A DNA stretch of 11,789 bases from Treponema sp. (GTDB taxonomy: Bacteria > Spirochaetota > Spirochaetia > Treponematales > Breznakiellaceae). A model generated the notes under the pieces. The model was not told the origin of the DNA and searched no databases. It saw nothing but the letters and a program-made list of their open reading frames with translations. Location of the stretch: positions 1-11,789 of the forward strand of contig JAISPY010000174.1 of assembly GCA_031274565.1 (NCBI GenBank). The letters run 5' to 3'. Positions 1-5,696 of the stretch are shown in pieces; positions within the stretch are counted from its first letter, which is position 1; each line of letters starts with the position of its first letter. The translations under genes and the position numbers were made by a program.

Positions 1-230
1 ATGCCCGGCAGGAGGGGGGCGCGGGCCTGGTTCACCGTTTCCCGTGAAAACCGGAGTTCCCGGTAGGCAAGGGCAATGTCGGTATTGTTCCGCTGGACTT
101 TGAGGAGATAAGCGGACAGGTCGTACTCATCCGCCGCCGCGTGAAAAGCCGCGGCGCTTATCAAAAAGACCCCCGCGGTAATTTTGAAAACAGCAAGCCG
201 CCCTCCGGGGGCGCTATCTATAATATTCAT
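1..230 (-). CDS. TolC-family outer membrane efflux protein, N-terminal part (runs off the left edge)
   Basis: Reading leftward from ATG at 230 gives 76 open codons up to the window edge. The product has a signal-peptide-like start: basic KIT-type residues, then a hydrophobic AGVFLISAAAF stretch ending in an AAA cleavage-like motif. It continues with YDLSAYLLKVQRNNTDIALA and then ELRFSRETVNQARAPLLPG. That pattern (a helix with a conserved N, then A-x-ALLP) is typical of the first helices of TolC/OEP proteins. These form trimeric outer-membrane channels for efflux pumps or type I secretion. Only the first repeat is visible, so the substrate cannot be told. I see no Shine-Dalgarno before the ATG, so the start is chosen for the signal peptide and is uncertain. 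Three phased TTAACA boxes lie 32 bp and more upstream and may control it. The family call is from pattern recognition alone. Confidence 0.6.
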   Translation of the reverse strand, partial: MNIIDSAPGGRLAVFKITAGVFLISAAAFHAAADEYDLSAYLLKVQRNNTDIALAYRELRFSRETVNQARAPLLPG

Positions 231-261
231 AATGTAACTATCAGAGATAAATGTTGCAGGA

Positions 262-289
262 TGTTAAGAAATTGTTAATAAAATGTTAA
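262..289 (-). promoter_or_regulatory. Three TTAACA half-sites phased at 11 bp (candidate response-regulator operator)
   Basis: On the minus strand TTAACA occurs three times, at 284-289, 273-278 and 262-267, each exactly 11 bp apart with 5-bp A/T-rich spacers. Direct hexamers at one helical turn are the usual layout for OmpR/PhoB-family regulators. TTAACA with about 5-bp spacing resembles the described Bacillus PhoP box. The nearest box is 32 bp before the ATG of the TolC-like gene, so it would replace the -35 region of that promoter. The sequence shows the phasing. The regulator's identity is inferred. Confidence 0.45.
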
Positions 290-294
290 TTTTG

Positions 295-330
295 AAAAAG
301 GGGGAGGCGCCAGGGCGCCCAGTCTCCCCC
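295..330 (-). terminator. Leftward Rho-independent terminator-like hairpin
   Basis: GGGGGAG (300-306) pairs with CTCCCCC (324-330), and the interior can form a GGCGCC/GGCGCC stem (306-311 with 314-319). On the minus strand the stem is followed at once by five T (295-299). It would therefore stop leftward transcription just before the TTAACA boxes and the TolC-like gene. No leftward gene is present between it and the rightward R-M gene, so either it insulates the TolC promoter or its own gene has been lost. Confidence 0.5.
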
Positions 331-396
331 TCGCTCCAGCCCTGCGGGCTTACGCTACCCCCTCTGCGGGGCTCTGCCCCGCAACGCCCCGCCCAC
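331..396. repeat. GC-rich hairpin cluster, possible dispersed intergenic repeat
   Basis: Two perfect small hairpins follow the terminator: AGCCC-TGC-GGGCT at 338-350 and TGCGGGGC-TCT-GCCCCGCA at 365-383 (8-bp stem). The stretch is far richer in G+C than the sequence on either side and has no reading frame of note. Such compact GC hairpin runs are common as dispersed intergenic repeats, but copy number cannot be judged from this window. Confidence 0.35.
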
Positions 397-397
397 C

Positions 398-426
398 TTG
401 TAACTTCGTGGTTTTTCACATAAAAT
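398..426 (+). promoter_or_regulatory. Sigma-70-type promoter (TTGTAA - 17 bp - TAAAAT)
   Basis: TTGTAA at 398-403 matches 4 of 6 bases of the -35 consensus. TAAAAT at 421-426 matches 5 of 6 of the -10 consensus. The spacer is the ideal 17 bp. Predicted transcription starts near 432, only a few bases before an AAGGAG Shine-Dalgarno at 436-441. Confidence 0.45.
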
Positions 427-446
427 GACCCTTACAAGGAGCCATT

Positions 447-515
447 ATGTCCGAAAAAACCATCGGTTTTACCCCAACCTGTCCCGCCACACCTCGAATT
501 GGCGGCCTTCGGTAG
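447..515 (+). CDS. 22-codon ORF with strong expression signals (small protein, leader or gene remnant)
   Basis: ATG at 447 is preceded by AAGGAG at 436-441 with a 5-nt spacer and by the promoter at 398-426. It encodes MSEKTIGFTPTCPATPRIGG-LR and stops at TAG 513-515. I recognise no family. After about residue 10 the sequence becomes Pro/Arg-rich, and the following 200 bp is non-coding repeat-like DNA. A natural reading is the preserved 5' end of a gene whose body was lost when the region was rearranged. A genuine small protein or a leader peptide are the alternatives. Confidence 0.3.
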   Translation: MSEKTIGFTPTCPATPRIGGLR

Positions 516-586
516 CGTACCCGGACGGTTCCGTTTCGAGTAAACCGAGTTCCCCCCAGAGCCCCGGTAATTTGGCTTAAAGGCGC

Positions 587-608
587 GTTAATTCGGAGTT
601 AATTCGGA
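587..608 (+). repeat. Tandem GTTAATTCGGA x2
   Basis: Two exact 11-bp copies lie head to tail at 587-597 and 598-608. A further TTAATTCG is at 641-648. The same TTAATTCG core appears in the palindromic element at 7625-7694, so both may belong to one dispersed repeat family. The rest of 516-703 holds no gene or RNA that I can recognise. Confidence 0.4.
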
Positions 609-703
609 TCGGAGGGGGATTATTGGGATTCAGAGAGGGATTAATTCGACTCGGGATACATAACCGGTGTATTGGGCGACACGCTCTATCGGCCATTATG
701 TAC

Positions 704-732
704 TTTTCATTGTCTATCATTTGTGATACTAT
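704..732 (+). promoter_or_regulatory. Candidate promoter of the R-M gene
   Basis: TTTTCA at 704-709 (4/6 to -35) and TACTAT at 727-732 (4/6 to -10) are 17 bp apart. The predicted start of transcription, about 739-742, falls on or next to the ATG at 742. No Shine-Dalgarno lies between, so the mRNA may be leaderless. Confidence 0.3.
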
Positions 733-741
733 ACCGTTGCT

Positions 742-3700
742 ATGATTAATCAAAATAATATCAAAGTGGCGCTTTTAAAACTTGGATTTTTTGAAAGCGG
801 CAATGTGTTCACAAAGAAATTTCCCCATTTGGGCGATGTAGCGCTCAGCATTGATTTTGATAAAACCGGAATATGGTATCCCGAAAACGCCGGCTTGAAA
901 GTAAATGAGCGGCAGACATGTAATTTTAGCGCTGATGAAAACTTTGTTGTTTTTGAATGTGTTTGTCGGCTTTTTGAAAAAGGATATAGCCCAAAACATA
1001 TTGAACTGGAGCCAAAATGGAAATTAGGACATGGCGCAAGCGGCGGGCGCGCCGATATTTGGGTGAAAGACAATGACGGCAATTCTCTTTTAATTATCGA
1101 ATGCAAGACCGCCGGTAAAGAATTTGAAGATGCCTGGAAAGACACGCTTGAAGATGGCGGACAGCTTTTTAGTTATTTCCAGCAGGAAAAAAGTACGCAG
1201 TTTGTGGCGTTATACGCTTCTGATTTTGTTAATGATGAAGTTACATTTGATTACCGCCTGATTGCGGTACGGGACAATGAGGAATATCTAAAAAGTTTCG
1301 GCAAGAGAGAAGTGCCAAGTTTCAAAAACGCCGATACGGTTAAAAAGGTTTATAAAGCATGGGTAGAAACTTATCAAAAAGACTTTTCCACCAGGGGGCT
1401 TTTTGAAAGTGATATTGCAGCTTACAGGATAGGAAAAACAAAGTATTCTGCTGCGGATCTTAAAGAAATTGACAGTGATAGTATTCAAAAGAAATATCAC
1501 GAATTCGCCACGATTTTACGGCAGCATAATGTTTCAGGACATGAAAACGCCTTTGATAAACTGGTAAACCTGTTTTTGGCGAAGATTGTTGATGAAAATA
1601 CCAACAAAGAAGAACTTGCTTTTTATTGGAAAGGGGCAGCTTACGACGATGTAAAAAGTTTGATTGACAGGCTTCAAAAACATTACAAAATCGGCATGGA
1701 AAAGTTTTTGAACGAGGATGTTACTTATATTGACAAGCAGCAAATAGATGACGCGTTCCGGCTTTTCAAAAACAAGCCGGATGCTACACGGGAAACCATT
1801 TTAGACTATTTCGACCAGCTCAAGTATTACACCAATAACGACTTTGCGTTTATTGACGTGCATAATGAAAATCTTTTCAAACAAAATGCCGAAGTGCTGT
1901 TAAAAATCGTACAGATGCTTCAGGACATTAAGCTGCAAACCGAAACGCAAAATCAGTTCTTAGGCGATTTGTTCGAGGGTTTTCTTGATAAGGGCGTAAA
2001 ACAGAGCGAAGGACAGTTTTTTACGCCGATGCCGATTGTTAAGTTTCTTGTTTCTTCTTTACCGTTGGAAAAAATAATTTGCGGTAGTCCTGAAATCCCC
2101 CGGGTTATTGATTATGCCTGCGGGGCGGGGCATTTCCTCAATGAATATGCCAACCAGATTGTACCGTTTATAAAAAAATCCTACGTCAAAGAAAACATAA
2201 AAATAACCATTTTTGATCCGCGGAAAATAAAAGAATACTACGCAAAAATTACCGGCATTGAAAAAGAATACCGGCTTTCCAAGGTGGCGAAAGTGTCGGC
2301 GTTTATGTACGGGCAGGATGATATACAGATAATATACGGCGACGCACTGGCAAAAAACCGCAAGATAAAAGAAGGTGCATATAGTATTCTTGTTTCCAAT
2401 CCGCCTTATAGCGTAAAAGGTTTTTTAAGCACCTTGGATGAGAGCAGCCGCAGCCGATTTGAACTGGCGAAGACCGTAAGCGATATACATTCCAATAATT
2501 CAATCGAAACATTTTTTGTGGAACGGGCAAAACAGTTATTACAGGGCGGCGGTGTAGCGGCTGTTATTCTACCCTCTTCCATCTTGAGTAATGGAAACAT
2601 CTATATAAAAATGCGGGAAATTCTGTTGAAACATTTTGATATTGCGGCGATTGCCGAATTCGGTAGCGGCACTTTTGGCAAGACCGGAACAAATACGGCG
2701 GCACTTTTCCTAAGAAGAAAAAACAGCCATCCTGCCCTTGCGGAGCATTACAAAAACCGTGTAGAGGCGTGGTTTTCAGGGGATTTTTCAGCAGATGCCA
2801 CCTTTTGCGACAAGCAGTTGCTGCGGGATTACTGCGCCCATATTTCTGTTGACTATACGGATTATAAAACATTGCTTAAAGGAAAACCGAATGAAAATCT
2901 TTTGCAAATGGATATTTTCAAAGAATACCGCAAGGATTTTGAGCAGAGCGTAAAATTCAAAGCAATTACAAAAAAGAAAATTACCGAAAAATACTCAGAG
3001 GATGATAAGGAAACGGAATATCAAAAGGCATGGATAGCGTATCTTCAAGACATTGAAGGTGAAAAACTTTATTTTTATATGCTTGCCGCGAGTAACCCGC
3101 ATCCAGTGGTTATTGTAAAAAGCCCGGCGGACAGCAAAGAACTGAAAACTTTTTTAGGCTATGAATGGAGCGCGGCAAAGGGTAGTGAAGGTATTAAATA
3201 TATCGGGGCAAACGTGGTCAATAACAAGAATGCAATTTCAGCAGACAAAGGCATAAACCAAATAAAAACGCCGTTGTTTAATCCTCATGATTTAGACGAT
3301 GAAACAAAAATAAACGTCATTATCCGCGGCAATTTTTCCGGTGTTACTCCGGACATTCCTGAAAATTTAAAAGACTTGGTAAGCCTTACCCGTTTGGTTG
3401 ACATGATTGATTTTAACCGTGCGGCTTTTGATAAGGCATTGAAAACAACGTCTGAAAAGAAAATGGAAATTGCGAGTAAGTACCCGCTGGTGAAGTTGGG
3501 CGGTGAAGACGGAATATGTGAAATTCTTATCGGCGGAACACCTTCGCGTAGAATTACTGATTATTTTACAGGTAAAAATTTGTGGGTTTCTATTGCTGAA
3601 ATGAATGGAAATATCATTACTGACACAAAAGAAAAAATCACAGACGAAGCCGTCAGTAATTCAAATGTAAAACTAATTCCAAAAGGCACGACACTTTTGA

Positions 3701-4047
3701 GTTTCAAATTGAACATAGGAAAAACGGCTATTGCAGGCGTTGATTTATATACGAATGAAGCCATTGCAGGACTTATTCCGAAAGACAAAAAACAAGTTTT
3801 AGATAAATATCTCTTTTGTTTTTTCAGTGGAAGAATGATTGATTTGGAAAATGTCGGCGCAAAAGTTTTTGGGAAAAGTTTGAATAGTGTATATTTAAAA
3901 AATGAAATAAAAATCCCCCTGCCGCCGCTTGACATCCAGGAACAAATCGTAGCCGAGTGTGAAAAAGTGGATGCTGAATATAACACTTCCCGAATGAGCA
4001 TTGAAGAATACAAAAAAAAGATTGCAAAAATATTTGAAAACCTTTAA
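742..4047 (+). CDS. Single-chain restriction-modification protein: PD-(D/E)xK nuclease + N6-adenine methyltransferase + first specificity domain (type IIG/type I-like)
   Basis: The 1101-aa protein fuses three activities. Residues ~95-150 show a RecB-like PD-(D/E)xK nuclease of the HsdR N-terminal type: D105, E120-x-K122 and Q141-x3-Y145. Residues ~400-660 are an HsdM-like N6_Mtase: GQFFTP at 425-430, the SAM-binding motif IDYACGAGHFL at 456-466 and catalytic NPPY at 553-556. Residues ~913-1075 are an HsdS-type target-recognition domain ending in IPLPPLDIQEQIV, followed by a helical spacer. No helicase motor is present, so it should cut near its site without long translocation, as type IIG/BcgI-like enzymes do. 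It would modify adenine and cleave unmodified foreign DNA. Adaptation to phage defence is expected. The 1101-aa frame stops at TAA 4045-4047, just before a poly-C tract and a second specificity half. The gene is distinctly AT-richer than the flanks, suggesting transfer. No Shine-Dalgarno precedes ATG 742, so the start is moderately certain. Confidence 0.88.
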   Translation: MINQNNIKVALLKLGFFESGNVFTKKFPHLGDVALSIDFDKTGIWYPENAGLKVNERQTCNFSADENFVVFECVCRLFEKGYSPKHIELEPKWKLGHGASGGRADIWVKDNDGNSLLIIECKTAGKEFEDAWKDTLEDGGQLFSYFQQEKSTQFVALYASDFVNDEVTFDYRLIAVRDNEEYLKSFGKREVPSFKNADTVKKVYKAWVETYQKDFSTRGLFESDIAAYRIGKTKYSAADLKEIDSDSIQKKYHEFATILRQHNVSGHENAFDKLVNLFLAKIVDENTNKEELAFYWKGAAYDDVKSLIDRLQKHYKIGMEKFLNEDVTYIDKQQIDDAFRLFKNKPDATRETILDYFDQLKYYTNNDFAFIDVHNENLFKQNAEVLLKIVQMLQDIKLQTETQNQFLGDLFEGFLDKGVKQSEGQFFTPMPIVKFLVSSLPLEKIICGSPEIPRVIDYACGAGHFLNEYANQIVPFIKKSYVKENIKITIFDPRKIKEYYAKITGIEKEYRLSKVAKVSAFMYGQDDIQIIYGDALAKNRKIKEGAYSILVSNPPYSVKGFLSTLDESSRSRFELAKTVSDIHSNNSIETFFVERAKQLLQGGGVAAVILPSSILSNGNIYIKMREILLKHFDIAAIAEFGSGTFGKTGTNTAALFLRRKNSHPALAEHYKNRVEAWFSGDFSADATFCDKQLLRDYCAHISVDYTDYKTLLKGKPNENLLQMDIFKEYRKDFEQSVKFKAITKKKITEKYSEDDKETEYQKAWIAYLQDIEGEKLYFYMLAASNPHPVVIVKSPADSKELKTFLGYEWSAAKGSEGIKYIGANVVNNKNAISADKGINQIKTPLFNPHDLDDETKINVIIRGNFSGVTPDIPENLKDLVSLTRLVDMIDFNRAAFDKALKTTSEKKMEIASKYPLVKLGGEDGICEILIGGTPSRRITDYFTGKNLWVSIAEMNGNIITDTKEKITDEAVSNSNVKLIPKGTTLLSFKLNIGKTAIAGVDLYTNEAIAGLIPKDKKQVLDKYLFCFFSGRMIDLENVGAKVFGKSLNSVYLKNEIKIPLPPLDIQEQIVAECEKVDAEYNTSRMSIEEYKKKIAKIFENL

Positions 4048-4054
4048 GTTAAAT

Positions 4055-4073
4055 CCCCCCCCCCCCCCCCCCC
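4055..4073 (+). repeat. Poly-C tract, 19 C (candidate phase-variation switch)
   Basis: Nineteen consecutive C lie between the stop of the 1101-aa R-M-S protein and the second specificity ORF. Tracts of this length slip readily during replication, and poly-G/C runs in specificity genes are a known phase-variation device (for example in the NgoAV hsdS gene). At 19 C the frame of the upstream gene meets TAA at 4075-4077. With 17 or 20 C it would join the downstream ORF as ...VKS-(P)n-IKWMKVSEL. The length itself may vary in the population or be miscounted in assembly. Confidence 0.85.
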
Positions 4074-4082
4074 ATAAAATGG

Positions 4083-4634
4083 ATGAAGGTGAGTGAGTTA
4101 TGCAATTTGTTAAAAAGAGGAAAATCGCCCAAATACGGAAATTCAAATATTCAAGTAATAAAATCAGGACAAGCAAGAGGTTATATGCAATTTGATTTTT
4201 CGGAAAAATATTTTGCGGCAGGTGATTTTGTTCTCGACGAAAGAAAATTACAAAAAGGCGATATATTGATTAACTCAACGGGCGTAGGAACAGCAGGAAG
4301 AATAACGATGTTTGATTTAGAGGGCGATTTTGTCGCGGATAGCCATATTACTATTTTTAGACCAAACGAAAAAATCATATCAAAATTCGCATTATATTCA
4401 TTGGCCCGCATTGGTTTTGAAACAATAGAAAAAATGGCAACCGGATCAAGCGGACAAATAGAATTATCGTTGAAAACTATAAAACAAATACATATTCTCG
4501 TTCCACCTCTTTCCGAACAGAAAAAGATTGTTGCGGAAATCGAAGGGTACGAATCAAAAATTGCCGAAGCCCAGGCCCTTATGGATAGTGCGCCGGAACG
4601 CAAAAAGCGAATACTGGAAAAATATTTGAAATAA
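4083..4634 (+). CDS. Second specificity (HsdS-type target-recognition) half
   Basis: The 183-aa product is one HsdS-like target-recognition domain plus its helical spacer. The opening KVSELCNLLKRGKSP is the typical start of such a domain. KGDILINSTG-type and GSSGQIEL segments follow in the body. ILVPPLSEQKKIVAEIE at ~138-154 is the conserved end, and a coiled-coil-like charged tail follows. It should recognise the second half of the bipartite target of the R-M protein upstream. ATG 4083 has no Shine-Dalgarno. The frame is open backwards through the poly-C tract to 4053 (IPPPPPPIKWMKV), and residues before ATG (IKW) also look like native domain start. It therefore reads as the C-terminal part of a once-continuous protein. 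Whether it is now made alone, by reinitiation 35 nt after the upstream stop, or not at all is unclear. Confidence 0.75.
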   Translation: MKVSELCNLLKRGKSPKYGNSNIQVIKSGQARGYMQFDFSEKYFAAGDFVLDERKLQKGDILINSTGVGTAGRITMFDLEGDFVADSHITIFRPNEKIISKFALYSLARIGFETIEKMATGSSGQIELSLKTIKQIHILVPPLSEQKKIVAEIEGYESKIAEAQALMDSAPERKKRILEKYLK

Positions 4635-4653
4635 ACCGGAAAGTTCCCGGAAA

Positions 4654-4663
4654 CACTATAGTG
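4654..4663. promoter_or_regulatory. 10-bp perfect palindrome CACTATAGTG before the regulator gene
   Basis: CACTATAGTG is fully self-complementary and sits 11 bp before the ATG of the response-regulator-like gene, touching its GGGAG Shine-Dalgarno. It could be a small operator or chance. There is no other evidence. Confidence 0.2.
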
Positions 4664-4674
4664 GGAGAAAAACC

Positions 4675-5061
4675 ATGCATAAGGTTTTGCTTGTGGACGA
4701 TGACGCCGATTTACGCCGCCGCGTGAAAACCTATGCGAAAAATGATTGGTTTATCTGCGTAGAGGCGACCTCCGGCGATGCGGCTTTGGAGGAACTGTCG
4801 CAATCCCATTGCGACATCATTGATGGGAAGGAAATCATCCTACGGCCAAAAGAATTCGATTTATTGAAGTATCTTGCCGTTCACAATCATATTGCGTTAA
4901 GCAGGGAACAGTTATTGAAAGCGGTATGGGCATACGAGTATTACGGGGACCTTCGCACGGTGGACACCCACATAAAATCTCTGCGCGAACATCTGCAAAA
5001 CTGTCGGGATTATATTGTTACGGTTTTGAGTATAGGGTACAAGTTTGAATACAAGGACTAG
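4675..5061 (+). CDS. OmpR-family response regulator with an internal deletion of the receiver domain
   Basis: The start MHKVLLVDDDADLR is a normal CheY-like beta1 with the acidic pocket (D8, D9, D10). The C-terminus from ~49 to 126 is a winged helix: LRPKEFDLLKYL, then LSREQLLKAVW, then RTVDTHIKSLRE and finally GYKFE. Between them ~100 residues are missing compared with the usual ~225-230 aa. The chain jumps from beta3 (CDII) straight to the first strand of the winged helix (DGKEIIL). The phosphoacceptor Asp, the conserved Thr and Lys and the dimerisation face are therefore absent. The wing reads TVLSIGY where TVRGxGY is usual, so a DNA-contacting Arg is also lost. It may bind DNA constitutively or be a decaying gene. 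GGGAG at 4663-4667 provides a Shine-Dalgarno. The kinase remnant overlaps its end, as in an intact two-component operon. Confidence 0.75.
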   Translation: MHKVLLVDDDADLRRRVKTYAKNDWFICVEATSGDAALEELSQSHCDIIDGKEIILRPKEFDLLKYLAVHNHIALSREQLLKAVWAYEYYGDLRTVDTHIKSLREHLQNCRDYIVTVLSIGYKFEYKD

Positions 5062-5347
5062 CATTTTTTTGCTGTTTCAAAATCGCCTTGTCCTGCGTCT
5101 TTGTTTTGCGCTTATGACGCTGGTAGTTGTTGCGCTTGTGTTCCTCTGGACAGTACAGATAGTGTTTTTTGAGCCGAATTATATCGCCATTATCGGCGGC
5201 GATATAGAAGAAAAGGCATTACTGCTTGCCGGGGATATGAATGACATCGATGAGTTATCCCTTTGGAGCAACCCCTTGAGGAATTTCAGCCGGAATATCA
5301 ATGGGAAGGTTTGCGCGCCCCAACTTCTCTGGGGACGCCGCCAGTAG
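5045..5347 (+). pseudogene. Sensor histidine kinase, N-terminal remnant
   Basis: The frame from TTG 5045 (AGGG at 5034-5037 as possible Shine-Dalgarno) overlaps the regulator gene by 17 nt. TTG 5069 after AAGGA 5053-5057 is an alternative start. It encodes a basic start, a strong membrane segment (FALMTLVVVALVFLWTVQIV, ~21-40) and the beginning of an extracytoplasmic region rich in acidic residues. At about residue 88 (NINGK, 5308) the sequence changes abruptly into a GC-rich structured stretch and stops at TAG 5345-5347. HAMP, HisKA and ATPase domains are missing, so it cannot phosphorylate anything. Position behind an OmpR-type regulator is the main reason for the kinase call. Confidence 0.55.
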
Positions 5348-5590
5348 GCGGCTCGGGCTACGAAAAACCGCAGTCGGCGTATATAGCCGCCGCAGACCCT
5401 TAGGTAACGCAAGAGTGTCAGTTTGCGACATGAAAGCTCGCGAAAGGAGGAAACAGGAGAAACCTTTCGAAATGACCTAGTGAAACCACGGGAGACCGTG
5501 CAACTTCACCCGGAAAGATGGAGCACATCACCGGAAGCTGCGGTCCAAGCGGACCTTAGGTCCGCGGTTTGTGAAGCGGCACGAAAAGAA
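5309..5590 (+). ncRNA. Strongly structured RNA-like segment (candidate group II intron 5' domain fragment)
   Basis: Six perfect stems follow one another. They are 5318-5322/5330-5334; 5337-5342/5347-5352 (GCCGCC-AGTA-GGCGGC); 5408-5412/5423-5427; 5441-5447/5463-5469 (CGAAAGG/CCTTTCG); 5480-5484/5505-5509, enclosing CACGG-GAGA-CCGTG (GNRA tetraloop, 5487-5500); and 5549-5555/5559-5565 (GCGGACC-TTA-GGTCCGC). It begins abruptly inside the kinase gene with GTTTGCGCGCCCC, loosely like the GUGYG-type 5' end of group II introns. The density of A-rich joints and GNRA loop suits domain I. No domain V and no reverse transcriptase are present in the window, so it would be a 5' fragment. Another mobile structured RNA is equally possible. 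The structure is seen. The identity is a guess. Confidence 0.35.
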
Positions 5591-5594
5591 TCCC

Positions 5595-5634
5595 TGAAAA
5601 ACCTCACTCCCCCCATACGCTGTTGATGGGGGAG
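5595..5634 (-). terminator. Rho-independent terminator of the mannitol-dehydrogenase-family gene
   Basis: CTCCCCCCAT at 5607-5616 pairs with ATGGGGGAG at 5626-5634 (9 bp with one bulged C). On the minus strand the stem is followed by TGAGGTTTTTC, with the T-run at 5597-5601. It lies about 60 nt past the stop codon at 5697, in the right direction to end that transcript. Read rightward it has no T-run. Confidence 0.6.
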
Positions 5635-5696
5635 GGGGCATACCATTTCCTTACCTGGTTGACCGTGGAGCGCCTCCCCGCCGACGTGGTCCCCCT

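Noticed and set aside
441..701. GCCATTATGT occurring at 441-450 and 692-701 as a possible insertion target duplication
   Set aside because: Ten bases repeated across 250 bp without inverted ends or a transposase between them is weak and may be chance.
3895..4176. Leftward 93-codon frame containing a poly-Gly run
   Set aside because: The run is only the complement of the poly-C tract. The frame overlaps two recognised R-M coding segments.
5423..5626. 67-codon rightward frame (MRHESSRKEETGET...)
   Set aside because: It lies inside the run of stems at 5309-5590 and ends in the terminator. The residues are Arg/Glu/Pro-rich as expected from structured GC-rich RNA, and no domain is visible.
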